From positions 1 to 28,597 of the forward strand of contig JADZBR010000068.1 of the NCBI GenBank assembly GCA_020852035.1: DNA of 28,597 nucleotides, read 5' to 3'. The notes under the pieces are model-generated. The model saw nothing but the letters and a program-made list of their open reading frames with translations. It made no database searches and was not told the origin of the DNA. Made by a program: the position numbers and the translations under genes. Below are positions 16,759-25,804 of the stretch, one piece after another. The stretch comes from Caulobacteraceae bacterium. GTDB lineage: Bacteria; Pseudomonadota; Alphaproteobacteria; Caulobacterales; Caulobacteraceae. Each line of letters opens with the position of its first letter. Positions within the stretch are counted from its first letter, which is position 1.

Positions 16759-16950
16759 ATGATCATGCGCCTTCTGTTGACGTTCGAGCTCTATCTGCAG
16801 CGCGCGCAGGCGCCGCCAGTGTTCGAGGCCCTGACCTGCGCCGACGAAGTGGAGCTCCTGACGGTCATGCGCGAGCGTCTGTCGAATCCGGAGATCCTTT
16901 CCATCGACGCCTATCGCATGGGCGAGCACATCGCGACGCTCGCGCGCTGA
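16759..16950 (+). CDS. Small 63-residue protein related to the 59-residue protein at 8810
   Basis: The function is not recognised. The sequence suggests beta (MRLLLTFELYL), helix (about 29-42, DEVELLTVMRERLS) and beta hairpin (LSIDAYRMGEHIATLA). It aligns with the 59-residue protein: Phe22/Phe18, Cys27/Cys23, Glu30/Glu26, Leu33/Leu29, Arg38-Glu39/Arg34-Glu35 and Leu41/Leu37 fall in register. A single gap then aligns Gly55-Glu-x-Ile with Gly50-Asp-x-Ile. Both genes lie in the FixK-type island and next to regulatory sites. Two in-frame starts are possible, ATG 16759 and ATG 16765, and neither has a clear Shine-Dalgarno sequence. The stop lies 3 bases from the convergent reductase stop. The FixJ-like motif at 16693 suggests direct control by FixJ, which could make it a feedback or accessory factor; that is speculation. 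Confidence 0.65.
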   Translation: MIMRLLLTFELYLQRAQAPPVFEALTCADEVELLTVMRERLSNPEILSIDAYRMGEHIATLAR

Positions 16951-16953
16951 GCG

Positions 16954-17598
16954 TTAGAGCCGCCGGAGGAGGTCGTCCCTGGCGCGGCCGGGCGCGGCCC
17001 GGGCCGGGGCCTGTTCGGGGAAATGCCGGGCGATGACCTGTCGGACCTGCCGCAGCCGCTGCTCGCCGGCCTCGGGGGTCAGGTCGCGGGTCACATCGCC
17101 GAAATGGGTGTGGCTGGTGCTCAGGCCGCACAGGTTGCTCAGATGAAGGTCGAAGAGAGTCATCAGCGCATCCAGCGCGCCGGAGCTGTGCACCCAGTGC
17201 TCAGAGGCTCCGGAGGTCGAGAAGCTCACCAGCTTGCGGCCGCCGAGCAGGGGGCGGATTCGGTCGACCTCGAGCGCGTAGCCGAAATCCATGCTGAACA
17301 CCCGATCCACGTATCCTTTCAGGATCGCCGGCGGGGCGTTGAACCAGAACGGATAGACGAAGACGAAGCCGTCCACCTCGGCGAGCATGGCGCGCTCCTC
17401 GGCGACGTCGCGTTCGGCCTTGTGAGGCTTGTCGCCGGGAATCTCCCCGCGTTTCAGTCGCGGATCGAAGTTCATCCCGTAGAGGTCGCGTAGCAGCACC
17501 TGATGCCCCAGCCGTGCGAGTTGGCCGATGCAGGCGTGGGCGACCGCTGCGTTGAAGCTCCCAGGGTCGGGATGGGCGAGGACGACGGCGATCTTCAT
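16954..17598 (-). CDS. Flavodoxin-fold NAD(P)H:quinone oxidoreductase (NQO1/KefF/MdaB-like)
   Basis: The 214-residue protein has the flavodoxin-2 fold: MKIAVVLAHPDPGSFNAAVAHA at the N-terminus is the FMN/FAD-phosphate binding region, FVYPFWFNAPPAILKGYVDRVF (the PxWxxxxPAxLKGxxDRV-type motif) contacts the flavin, and SFSTSGASEHW follows. Such enzymes reduce quinones with NAD(P)H by two-electron transfer, avoiding semiquinone radicals. The C-terminal 25 residues are Arg/Ala/Pro-rich and beyond the usual fold. The ATG at 17598 has GGAGGG just upstream. A near-perfect FNR box at 17645-17658 predicts a leader of about 12 nt. It is divergent from a universal stress protein gene that has its own box. 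The substrate is not determined. Confidence 0.88.
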   Translation of the reverse strand: MKIAVVLAHPDPGSFNAAVAHACIGQLARLGHQVLLRDLYGMNFDPRLKRGEIPGDKPHKAERDVAEERAMLAEVDGFVFVYPFWFNAPPAILKGYVDRVFSMDFGYALEVDRIRPLLGGRKLVSFSTSGASEHWVHSSGALDALMTLFDLHLSNLCGLSTSHTHFGDVTRDLTPEAGEQRLRQVRQVIARHFPEQAPARAAPGRARDDLLRRL

Positions 17599-17644
17599 GG
17601 AACCCTCCTGACGCGATCTTTCGCCAGGTTCCGGCGCCGGCGCC

Positions 17645-17658
17645 TTGATCGAGATCAC
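17645..17658 (-). promoter_or_regulatory. FNR box for the quinone reductase gene
   Basis: TTGAT-CGAG-ATCAC matches the FNR consensus TTGAT-N4-ATCAA in nine of ten defined bases. Centred 53 bases from the reductase ATG, it places transcription start near 17610, just before the GGAGGG ribosome site. Confidence 0.6.
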
Positions 17659-17708
17659 GCCCCGGGGGCGAAGCGGGACGGCGCGCTTCGCGAGGGCGGC
17701 GACAGGGC

Positions 17709-17722
17709 TTGACCGGCGTCAA
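17709..17722 (+). promoter_or_regulatory. FNR/FixK/DNR-type box for the universal stress protein gene
   Basis: TTGAC-CGGC-GTCAA is a perfect inverted repeat with the same half-sites as the moaA box. At -41.5, the start is near 17757 and the leader is 18 nt, containing AGGAG. Confidence 0.7.
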
Positions 17723-17774
17723 GGCGGTCGCCGCGGCGGCGATCCAGGATGGGCCGAGCTTCAGGAGCCCTTCC

Positions 17775-18602
17775 ATGAGCCTTCGTGACATTCTCGTCTG
17801 CATCGACGACGACAAGCAATCGGCGGCGCGCTATCGGCTCGCGTCCGACCTGGCCGGTCGCTTCCGGGCCGGCGTGACCGGCGTCTTCGTGGAGCCGCGG
17901 CTCCCCGCGCCGGCGCTTGGCGGCTTCGGCGGCCATGTTCCGCCGGGCGTGGTCAACGAGATGATGCGTGATCACCGCCAGATGGTGGGGCAGGCGGCGG
18001 ACGCGGCGGTGCGTCGCTTTGAACTCGCCGCGCGCGACGTCCGAGCTTGTTCGGAGCCGGTGATCATCCCCAAGGGCTCGACAAGGGCGTTCTTCAACGC
18101 CGCGCGCTGCTACGACCTGGTGGTCTGCGGCGCCCGGGGCGTGCAGTCCGACCCGGTCGAGGGCCTCGGCGCTGCGGACGTGGCGATGGGCGCCGGCGGT
18201 CCGGTGCTGATCGTTCCCAGGGACGTCGAGGCGACATCGATCGGCCGCCGGATCCTCGTGGCCTGGAACGGCTCTCGCGAAGCGGCGCGGGCCCTGCGCG
18301 ACGCCTGGCCGCTGCTGGACGAGGCCGAAGACATCCGGGTGCTGGTCGCCGGCGGGCGCGAGGCCGGCGCCGAGCCGCTGTTGCAGCGCCGGTTTGAACG
18401 CCGCGGCTACAAGGTCGATGTCACGGTCGACCGCAGCGACGGCTCGGCGGGCGAGGTCATCCGCGCTCAGGCCAGGTCCTTCGGCGCCGACCTGGTGGTG
18501 ATGGGCCTCTATGGGCGTTCACGGATGCAGGAATTCGTGCTGGGCGGCGTCAGCCGCACCATGCTGGGCCAGCATTCGCTGCCGCTGTTCGTCTCGCACT
18601 GA
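17775..18602 (+). CDS. Tandem-domain universal stress protein (UspA family)
   Basis: The 275-residue protein carries two Usp folds: the first begins at SLRDILVCIDDDKQS, the second at GRRILVAWNGSREAARALRDA (about 156-175). The second has the ATP-binding signature G-x2-G-x9-G-(V/S) in GLYGRSRMQEFVLGGVSRTML, followed by a C-terminal strand (LPLFVSH). The first domain has a weaker signature (CGARGV) and may not bind nucleotide. Usp proteins are commonly induced by oxygen limitation. The ATG at 17775 has AGGAG 7 bases upstream. A longer frame from 17709 would begin inside the FNR box and is rejected. It converges on the cytochrome c gene with an 18-base gap holding a hairpin. Confidence 0.92.
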   Translation: MSLRDILVCIDDDKQSAARYRLASDLAGRFRAGVTGVFVEPRLPAPALGGFGGHVPPGVVNEMMRDHRQMVGQAADAAVRRFELAARDVRACSEPVIIPKGSTRAFFNAARCYDLVVCGARGVQSDPVEGLGAADVAMGAGGPVLIVPRDVEATSIGRRILVAWNGSREAARALRDAWPLLDEAEDIRVLVAGGREAGAEPLLQRRFERRGYKVDVTVDRSDGSAGEVIRAQARSFGADLVVMGLYGRSRMQEFVLGGVSRTMLGQHSLPLFVSH

Positions 18603-18603
18603 G

Positions 18604-18619
18604 CGGGCCGGCGGGCCCG
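18604..18619. terminator. Possible bidirectional terminator hairpin
   Basis: CGGGCC-GGCG-GGCCCG forms a 6-bp stem with a 4-base loop between two convergent genes. No T-tract follows on either strand, so intrinsic termination is uncertain. Confidence 0.3.
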
Positions 18620-18620
18620 A

Positions 18621-18992
18621 TCAGGCGCCGGGCTGGCCGGCGCCGCGCCGCAGGCTGCCGATATAGGCGGCCAGGGCCTCCACCTCGTCGGCGTGCGGCT
18701 GGGTGGGCGGCATCCGGTAGTGCCCGGTTTCGGCGATCTCCGTCAGCTTCGCCTGCAGGCTGTAGGGGGCGTCGTAGAGGTTCGCGAACCGTTCGAGCGG
18801 CGGCGCCGCCGGATCGGGCGAGACCTGGCCTTCGCGGGGGGCGTGGCACGACAGGCAGACATCGCCGGCATAGGCCCGTCCCCGGTTCACCAGGTCCCGA
18901 TAGGCCGCCTCGCCGCGATGCGGACCGGCCTGGGAGGCGCACCCCGCGGCGAGGGCGGCGAAGGTGGCTGCGACGAGGGCGCGGTGCGGCAT
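18621..18992 (-). CDS. Lipoprotein-type class I cytochrome c
   Basis: The 123-residue precursor has a basic start, a hydrophobic stretch and a lipobox-like LAAGC with Cys18, predicting a lipid-anchored periplasmic protein. The mature part has one heme site, CLSCH (Cys46, Cys49, His50). A probable axial methionine lies in HYRMPPTQ (Met94), and a C-terminal helix reads EVEALAAYIGSLRR. It is a small mono-heme electron carrier. The ATG at 18992 has GGGAG 6 bases upstream. An FNR-type box at 19044-19057 predicts a leader of 17 nt, consistent with induction at low oxygen. The redox partner is unknown; a terminal oxidase or nitrogen-oxide reductase outside the window is plausible. Confidence 0.9.
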   Translation of the reverse strand: MPHRALVAATFAALAAGCASQAGPHRGEAAYRDLVNRGRAYAGDVCLSCHAPREGQVSPDPAAPPLERFANLYDAPYSLQAKLTEIAETGHYRMPPTQPHADEVEALAAYIGSLRRGAGQPGA

Positions 18993-19043
18993 TTCAGACT
19001 CCCGAGAAAGCGGGCACGCTAGCAGCCGTCCGTCGCGTCCGGT

Positions 19044-19057
19044 TTGCGCCGGATCAA
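19044..19057 (-). promoter_or_regulatory. FNR/FixK/DNR-type box for the cytochrome c gene
   Basis: TTGCG-CCGG-ATCAA (TTGAT-CCGG-CGCAA on the gene strand) matches TTG-N8-CAA. At -41.5 the cytochrome transcript starts near 19009. For the divergent LOG gene it would leave only about 12 nt of leader, so the cytochrome gene is the better target. Confidence 0.55.
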
Positions 19058-19103
19058 AGGGGCGGCGCCCTGGCCTGATACGCTTCGCCGAAGGAGACCT
19101 GTG

Positions 19104-19868
19104 TTGGACGATACGTCTTCGCCCGCGAACCTTGAGCAACGGGCCTCGAAGTCCTACCGCCTGCCGGCGCTCGACCAGGACTTCATCCTCAGCGACGACA
19201 TGCGCGGGGTGCGGTTTCTGCTGGAGTACGCCAAGGCCGAGCACGCCCTCAGGGCCTGGGGCGTGACCTCCACGATCGTGGTGTTCGGCAGCGCCAGGGT
19301 GCGCGAGGACGGCCCCGGCGAAGAGGCGCGCTGGTATGCCGAGGCGCGGCGCTTTGGCCGTATCGCCTCCCGGGAAGGCGGCGCCTGCGCCACCCAGTCC
19401 CAGGGCCGGGCCAACGTCATCGCCACCGGCGGCGGCCCCGGGATCATGGAGGCGGCCAACCGCGGCGCCATCGACGCCGGCGCCCCTTCCATCGGCTTCA
19501 ACGTCAGCCTGCCGCACGAGCAGCAGCCGAACGCCTTCACCACGCCGGACCTGACGTTCCAGTTCCACTACTTCGGCATGCGCAAGATGCACCTGGCGAT
19601 GCGCGCCAACGCCCTGGTGGTGTTTCCAGGCGGCTTCGGGACGCTGGACGAGCTGTTCGAAATCCTGACTCTCCGCCAGACGGACAAGGCGCCGCCGATC
19701 CCGGTGGTGCTGTTCGACGAGGCATACTGGCGTTCCGTCATCGCGTTCGATGTCCTCCTGAGCCACGGGATGATCGAGGCGCGCGACCTGGAGATCATGG
19801 CCTTCGCCAAGACCGCCGAGGAAGCCTGGTCCCTGCTCGTCCAGGGCGGGGTCGCCGTGGGGGCCTAG
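19104..19868 (+). CDS. LOG-family (TIGR00730-like) nucleotide phosphoribohydrolase-like protein
   Basis: Members of this Rossmann-type family cleave nucleoside monophosphates such as AMP or related cytokinin nucleotides. The 254-residue protein has a FGSAR strand (61-65), GGGPGIMEAANRG (109-121) and the active-site signature PGGFGTLDELFE (175-186). The N-terminal extension of about 55 residues and the insert around 85-103 place it among the longer LOG-like proteins. The start chosen is the TTG at 19104, with AAGGAG 7 bases upstream as in many genes of this window; the adjacent in-frame GTG at 19101 is also possible. It is divergent from the cytochrome c gene. The physiological substrate is not evident. 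Confidence 0.88.
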   Translation: MDDTSSPANLEQRASKSYRLPALDQDFILSDDMRGVRFLLEYAKAEHALRAWGVTSTIVVFGSARVREDGPGEEARWYAEARRFGRIASREGGACATQSQGRANVIATGGGPGIMEAANRGAIDAGAPSIGFNVSLPHEQQPNAFTTPDLTFQFHYFGMRKMHLAMRANALVVFPGGFGTLDELFEILTLRQTDKAPPIPVVLFDEAYWRSVIAFDVLLSHGMIEARDLEIMAFAKTAEEAWSLLVQGGVAVGA

Positions 19869-19921
19869 CGTTCGCCGCGATACGATGAGCGGCGGCGGCT
19901 CGCGCGATGTCTCGCCGGCTA

Positions 19922-19935
19922 TTGCCTTTTGTCAT
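19922..19935 (+). promoter_or_regulatory. Weak FNR-type box upstream of the HhH-RHH gene
   Basis: TTGCC-TTTT-GTCAT has one mismatch (CAT for CAA). At -41.5 it predicts a start near 19970 and a 13-nt leader that just contains the GGAGGAGG ribosome site. The spacing fits, but the sequence match is weak. Confidence 0.3.
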
Positions 19936-19982
19936 GGCCGTTCCACGCCGGGCGAGGCAGCCTCCAGCGACTGGAGGAGGTC

Positions 19983-20369
19983 ATGGAGAGGCGGCAGACC
20001 GATCTTAGGGAGCAGCTCCAGGAAGCCGGCTTCTCGACCCGGACCGTCAACGCGCTCATCTACCACTATGAACTGCAGGACCTCAGGCAGTTGACGGCCG
20101 TGGATTGGGGATCCGTGGAGGATCGCACCGGCCTGGTCGCGGTTCTGCGCCGGCTGGCGAACCTGGGTCAGAAGGGGATCGCCGAGGTTCGGGCGTTTCG
20201 CGAGTTTGGCGACGCCAGACTGGCCTGGCGTATCGCGCCGACCAGCGTCAGCGCGCGACTGGAGCCGAGCGAGTTGGCGGCGCTCGACGTTTGGGCCGAC
20301 GCCCGCGGTTTCACCCGGACGCAAGCCGTGCGCGCTATCCTGACTGAGGCCTTGCGAGCCGACGGCTAG
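19983..20369 (+). CDS. Small putative DNA-binding protein: helix-hairpin-helix plus ribbon-helix-helix
   Basis: The 128-residue protein appears to have two parts. Residues about 12-75 resemble the RNA polymerase alpha C-terminal fold: a GFSTRTVNAL segment, an LQDLRQL turn and a helix-hairpin-helix motif LANLGQKGIAEVRAF. Residues about 88-125 look like a ribbon-helix-helix (CopG/Arc-like) domain: a strand SVSARLEPSELAALDVWAD, a turn RGFTRT, then helix QAVRAILTEAL. The joining of the two is unusual to me. The ATG at 19983 is preferred because GGAGGAGG lies immediately upstream; a TTG start at 19929 would add 18 residues. No toxin partner or operon neighbour is present. It could be a promoter-specific regulator that mimics alpha; that is inference. 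Confidence 0.7.
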   Translation: MERRQTDLREQLQEAGFSTRTVNALIYHYELQDLRQLTAVDWGSVEDRTGLVAVLRRLANLGQKGIAEVRAFREFGDARLAWRIAPTSVSARLEPSELAALDVWADARGFTRTQAVRAILTEALRADG

Positions 20370-20599
20370 CACGGCCCACGGCCTTCCTCGCCGCCCAGAT
20401 CTCGCCGGCGCCGTCGGTCGTCCCGTTGCTCTTGAGCTGGGTCTTCATGCTCGCCTCCGTCGACGAGGCCAGAACATCCGCCGGGACTATTCCGGGGACG
20501 CCAGTCCCGGAGTTGGGGCCTTTTCGCCCTTCGTTCCCGTTTCGCGGCGGCCCGGCTCAGCGGCCGATCTTCGCAAACCCTTATGCCGTAAGGCGTCGC

Positions 20600-20676
20600 T
20601 GGCGGCCCGGAAGGGACTCGAACCCCTGACCTTGGCTTTAGGAAAGCCCTGCTCTATCCGGCTGAGCTACCGGGCC
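20600..20676 (-). tRNA. tRNA-Arg (anticodon CCT)
   Basis: On the reverse strand a full cloverleaf can be drawn: acceptor GGCCCGG/CCGGGCC, D-arm GCTC/GAGC, anticodon loop TTCCTAA with anticodon CCT, T-loop TTCGAGT with stem AGGGG/CCCTT (one G-T pair), discriminator G and an encoded CCA at 20600-20602. Position 27-43 is a G-A mismatch. It decodes the rare Arg codon AGG. No integrase or duplicated 3' end was seen next to it. Confidence 0.95.
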
Positions 20677-20695
20677 GCGCCGGCGCCTGATAGCG

Positions 20696-20727
20696 CAAGG
20701 CGCGGGGCCGTTGAACCCCGCGCCTTG
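20696..20727 (-). terminator. Perfect 12-bp hairpin downstream of carD
   Basis: CAAGGCGCGGGG pairs perfectly with CCCCGCGCCTTG around an 8-base loop, 26 bases past the carD stop codon. It lacks a T-tract, so it may act as a 3' stabilising structure or a weak terminator between carD and the tRNA gene. Confidence 0.55.
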
Positions 20728-20752
20728 GCCGTCTTCGACGATGAGTTCGGCG

Positions 20753-21268
20753 TCAGGCCGCGACGGCCGTTTTCACCAGCAGCGACTTGTTGAGAATGCC
20801 GACCGCCGCGTCGCGGTCGATCTTCTCGATGGCGGCGACTTCGCGGGCCATGCGATCGAGGGCCGATTCATAGAGCTGGCGCTCCGAATAGGACTGTTCG
20901 GGCTGGTTCTCGGCGCGGTGCAGGTCGCGCACCACTTCGGCGATCGAGATCAGGTCGCCGGAATTGATCTTGGCTTCGTACTCCTGCGCGCGGCGCGACC
21001 ACATGGTGCGCTTCACGCGGGCGCGGCCCTTCAGGGTGGTCAGGGCCTTGGTGACCACGTCGTTGGCGGCCAGCGGGCGCAGGCCCGAGGTGACGGCCTT
21101 CTTGGTGGGGACGCGCAGGGTCATCTTCTCGTGCTCGAAGGTGATGACATAGACCTCGAGCGAGTAGCCGGCGACTTCCTGGGTTTCGACCTCCTGGATC
21201 TGGCCTACCCCATGAGCCGGGTAGACGACGTGATCGCCGACCGAGAATTCCAGACCGCTCTTGCTCAT
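20753..21268 (-). CDS. carD: CarD/CdnL-family RNA polymerase-binding transcription factor
   Basis: CdnL binds the RNA polymerase beta subunit and stabilises open complexes at rRNA and housekeeping promoters. The 171-residue protein has the N-terminal Tudor-like interaction domain (FSVGDHVVYPAHGVGQIQEV...EVYVITFEHEKMTLRVP). The helical C-terminal DNA-binding part includes RRAQEYEAKINSGDLISIAEVVRDL and SERQLYESALDRMAREVA. The C-terminus ends TAVAA. In Caulobacter a terminal Ala-Ala is reported to target CdnL to ClpXP during starvation, so the same turnover is plausible here. The ATG at 21268 is used; a longer frame to 21325 adds residues unlike the family. The upstream 285 bases contain no gene and probably the promoter. 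Confidence 0.95.
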   Translation of the reverse strand: MSKSGLEFSVGDHVVYPAHGVGQIQEVETQEVAGYSLEVYVITFEHEKMTLRVPTKKAVTSGLRPLAANDVVTKALTTLKGRARVKRTMWSRRAQEYEAKINSGDLISIAEVVRDLHRAENQPEQSYSERQLYESALDRMAREVAAIEKIDRDAAVGILNKSLLVKTAVAA

Positions 21269-21553
21269 GTGTGACCCTTTCGAAGCCAGGGCCGGCCGGC
21301 AGCGTCGCTGAGTCCTTGCATCCACCGCTCAAAGACAAAAGAGCCTCGCCCGCAGCATTCGCGGAGGCTTCTCGTGTCGATCGGAAGAAACGCTCTAGGA
21401 CACCCTTCGCCTTCGACCGGTCGCGCGTCAGTTTCGTGGCGCGCTGTTGCCGATATGACGCTGGGTCAGGCGCGGGGCGCACCTGCAACGTCGTTTTGTC
21501 ATATAGCACAAAAATGATGGGAATAAAAGGCTTACGCCCCTGGGGCGAGCCCG
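21269..21553. other. Gene-free gap between carD and fdxA
   Basis: No coding sequence is supported. An AT-rich island at about 21491-21530 stands out against the GC-rich surroundings. On the reverse strand it includes TTTTTGTGCTATATGAC, a possible carD promoter region, though no good -35/-10 pair can be fixed by eye. The left end holds the fdxA terminator described separately. Confidence 0.4.
21522..21551 (-). terminator. Rho-independent terminator of fdxA
   Basis: On the reverse strand, GGCT-CGCCCC-AG-GGGCG-TA-AGCC can fold into a stem, closed by GGCT/AGCC, and is followed by TTTTATT. It begins 2 bases past the fdxA stop codon. The 2-base loop of the full pairing is tight, so the inner pairs may open. 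Confidence 0.6.
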
Positions 21554-21895
21554 TCAGGAGCCCCGGCCGGGCTTCGGCGAGAAGTACTTTTCGTACTTTC
21601 CCGTCTCGCGCTCATATTCTTCCCGATCCTCGGGCGGGTCGCCCTTCACCGTGATGTTCGGCCAGATCTTGGCGTATTCGGTGTTGATGGTGAGCCACTT
21701 GCCGTCCGGCTCGTCCTCGGTGTCCGGCTTGATGGCGTCGACCGGGCACTCCGGCTCGCAGACGCCGCAATCGATGCATTCGTCCGGGTGGATGACCAGG
21801 AAGTTCTCGCCTTCGTAGAAGCAGTCGACCGGACACACCTCGACGCAGTCCATGAACTTGCACTTCACGCAGGCGTCCATGACGATGTAGGTCAT
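21554..21895 (-). CDS. fdxA: Seven-iron ferredoxin FdxA
   Basis: The 113-residue protein is a [3Fe-4S][4Fe-4S] ferredoxin. Cysteines lie in CVKCKFMDCVEVCPVDC (Cys9, 12, 17, 21, 25) and CIDCGVCEPECPVDA (Cys40, 43, 46, 50). A C-terminal extension follows (KWLTINTEYAKIWPNI), typical of the alphaproteobacterial FdxA family. It acts as a cytosolic low-potential electron carrier. It lies 81 bases downstream of the S4 gene in the same direction and is followed by a terminator. The name carries no role in anaerobic control here; no FNR-type box was found upstream. Confidence 0.96.
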   Translation of the reverse strand: MTYIVMDACVKCKFMDCVEVCPVDCFYEGENFLVIHPDECIDCGVCEPECPVDAIKPDTEDEPDGKWLTINTEYAKIWPNITVKGDPPEDREEYERETGKYEKYFSPKPGRGS

Positions 21896-21976
21896 TGCGG
21901 TCGAAAACTCCGGAAACGGCGCGGGTTGTCGCGATGCGAGACCCGGTTGTCAACGCGAGCGCTTCTGACAGCGCTT

Positions 21977-22257
21977 TTAGCCGTCCATCACCTCGTAGAG
22001 TTCGCGCGCCTCGCTCGCAGGCCCGCGGCGTTCGCCGAACCCGGCCACGCGCACCGCGATCAAACGCCCGCCGAGAGCGAATACGAGGGCGTCGCCGACC
22101 TTCACCGTGCGTGAGGGCTTGTCGAGGCGGGTCTCGGTCCCGGCGCGTGTGAGGCGCACGCGGCTGTCTTCGATGAAGCGGGCGGCGAGCGAACGGGTCT
22201 TGAAGAAGCGGGCGCGCCACAGCCAAACGTCCGCGCGGCAGGCGCCGGCGTCCTCGC

Positions 22258-22261
<4 letters not shown>
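21977..22261 (-). CDS. S4-domain RNA-binding protein (HslR-like)
   Basis: The 94-residue protein is an S4 RNA-binding domain: CRADVWLWRARFFKTRSLA, then the FIEDSRVRLTRAG turn and KPSRTVKVGDAL, as in Hsp15/HslR, which rescues stalled 50S subunits. The ATG at 22261 overlaps the stop of the upstream helicase by 4 bases (ATGA), so the two are translationally coupled. The pairing with an RNA/DNA helicase suggests a shared RNA role, perhaps on ribosomes, but this is inference. Confidence 0.9.
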
Positions 22262-24783
<2,522 letters not shown>

Positions 24784-24863
24784 GGGCCGAAGGTGGGATG
24801 GGAATCGCAAGGCGGCAAGCGTCGCCGTCGTTCTCCCTCCCCACCGCCGACGGGAGGGAGAGA

Positions 24864-25673
24864 TCAGTGGGACGGCAGCTGCACGCGCCTGAGCGCTTCG
24901 GCGGTTTGCGGATCGGCCGGGAAGAACGACTCGATGGCCAGCTCCGTCAGGGTCACGTCCACTGGTGTGCCGAAGACGGTGACGGTCGAGAAGAAGTTCA
25001 GCTCCCCCATCGGCGTCCGCAGCGTCAGGGGCACCGCCACCCCGCCGAAGTCCTGATGCGCCACGTCGCGCGCCACGCCGGGCGGCGAGGGCAGGGCGGA
25101 AAGCTCGGCGTGCAGCGCGGCCAGCGCCGGGTCGGCGGAGGCGGCGACCTGGCGGTGCAGGCGCTCCAGCGCATGGGCGCGCCAGTCGGCGAAGTTGACG
25201 ATGATCGGCGCCAAGCCCCGCGGGTGCAGCGAGAGGCGCAGGATGTTCACCGGCGGCTGCAGCAGGCTCTGGTCCTCGGCGGCCAGCAGGGCGCCGACCG
25301 CGCGGTTGGCGGCGACCAGGTTCCAGTGGCGATCGACGGCCAGCGCCGGCCAGGGCTCGTGGGCGGCCAGCACGAGTTCCACCGCCTGGCGCGCGGCGGC
25401 CATGCCGGGGTGGTCGAGCGGGCGCTCGGGGAACACCGGAGCGAAGCCGGCGGAGACCAGGATCACGTTCCGCTCGCGCTGGGGGATCTCCAGCTGGTCG
25501 GCGAGGCGCAGGACCATGTCGCGGCTGGGCTGCGAGCGGCCGGTCTCGATGAACGAGAGGTGCCGGGTGGAGATCTCGGCGTCGAGCGCCAGGTCGAGCT
25601 GGGAGAGCCGGCGGCGCTGGCGCCATTCGCGCAGGTGGTCGCCGACCGGGCGGTTCTGGAGGGTCTCGATCAT
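24864..25673 (-). CDS. XRE-family regulator with MmyB-like ligand domain
   Basis: The 269-residue protein begins with an XRE helix-turn-helix (about 11-65: VGDHLREWRQRRRLSQLDLA, then STRHLSFIETGRSQPS). The larger C-terminal part resembles the MmyB-type, PAS-like ligand-binding domain (EPWPALAVDRHWNLVAANRAV, VNILRLSLHPRGLAP). Members are typically local regulators with unknown small ligands, possibly fatty acids. The ATG at 25673 matches the usual family N-terminus; ATGs at 25709 and 25769 would add atypical residues. It is divergent from a small membrane protein gene, a likely target. Confidence 0.88.
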   Translation of the reverse strand: MIETLQNRPVGDHLREWRQRRRLSQLDLALDAEISTRHLSFIETGRSQPSRDMVLRLADQLEIPQRERNVILVSAGFAPVFPERPLDHPGMAAARQAVELVLAAHEPWPALAVDRHWNLVAANRAVGALLAAEDQSLLQPPVNILRLSLHPRGLAPIIVNFADWRAHALERLHRQVAASADPALAALHAELSALPSPPGVARDVAHQDFGGVAVPLTLRTPMGELNFFSTVTVFGTPVDVTLTELAIESFFPADPQTAEALRRVQLPSH

Positions 25674-25804
25674 GCCGCTGAACTTAGCGGGCGAGGTGGG
25701 CCGCGCCATTACCTCGCGCGTAATCGACCGGCCGCGCGGCGGGGGGAATGCTGGTCTGCATCGGCGCACCGATCCCCGGCGGCGCCTTAGATCGGAGATG
25801 CGCC

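Noticed and set aside
17709..17774. Upstream extension of the universal stress protein starting at 17709
   Set aside because: It starts within the FNR-type palindrome and adds residues not seen in Usp proteins; AGGAG is correctly placed for ATG 17775.
20426..20629. 67-codon open frame ending in GRDSNP
   Set aside because: Its end runs through the antisense of the tRNA-Arg gene, a common false-gene artefact; the rest has no support.
20600..20676. tRNA-Arg as a possible integration site for a mobile element
   Set aside because: No integrase, no duplicated tRNA 3' end and no change in gene style were seen next to it.
24784..25626. Upstream in-frame extension of the helicase gene
   Set aside because: It is GC-driven, overlaps the XRE regulator gene on the same strand in another frame, and the helicase starts properly at 24783 just before its ATPase motif.
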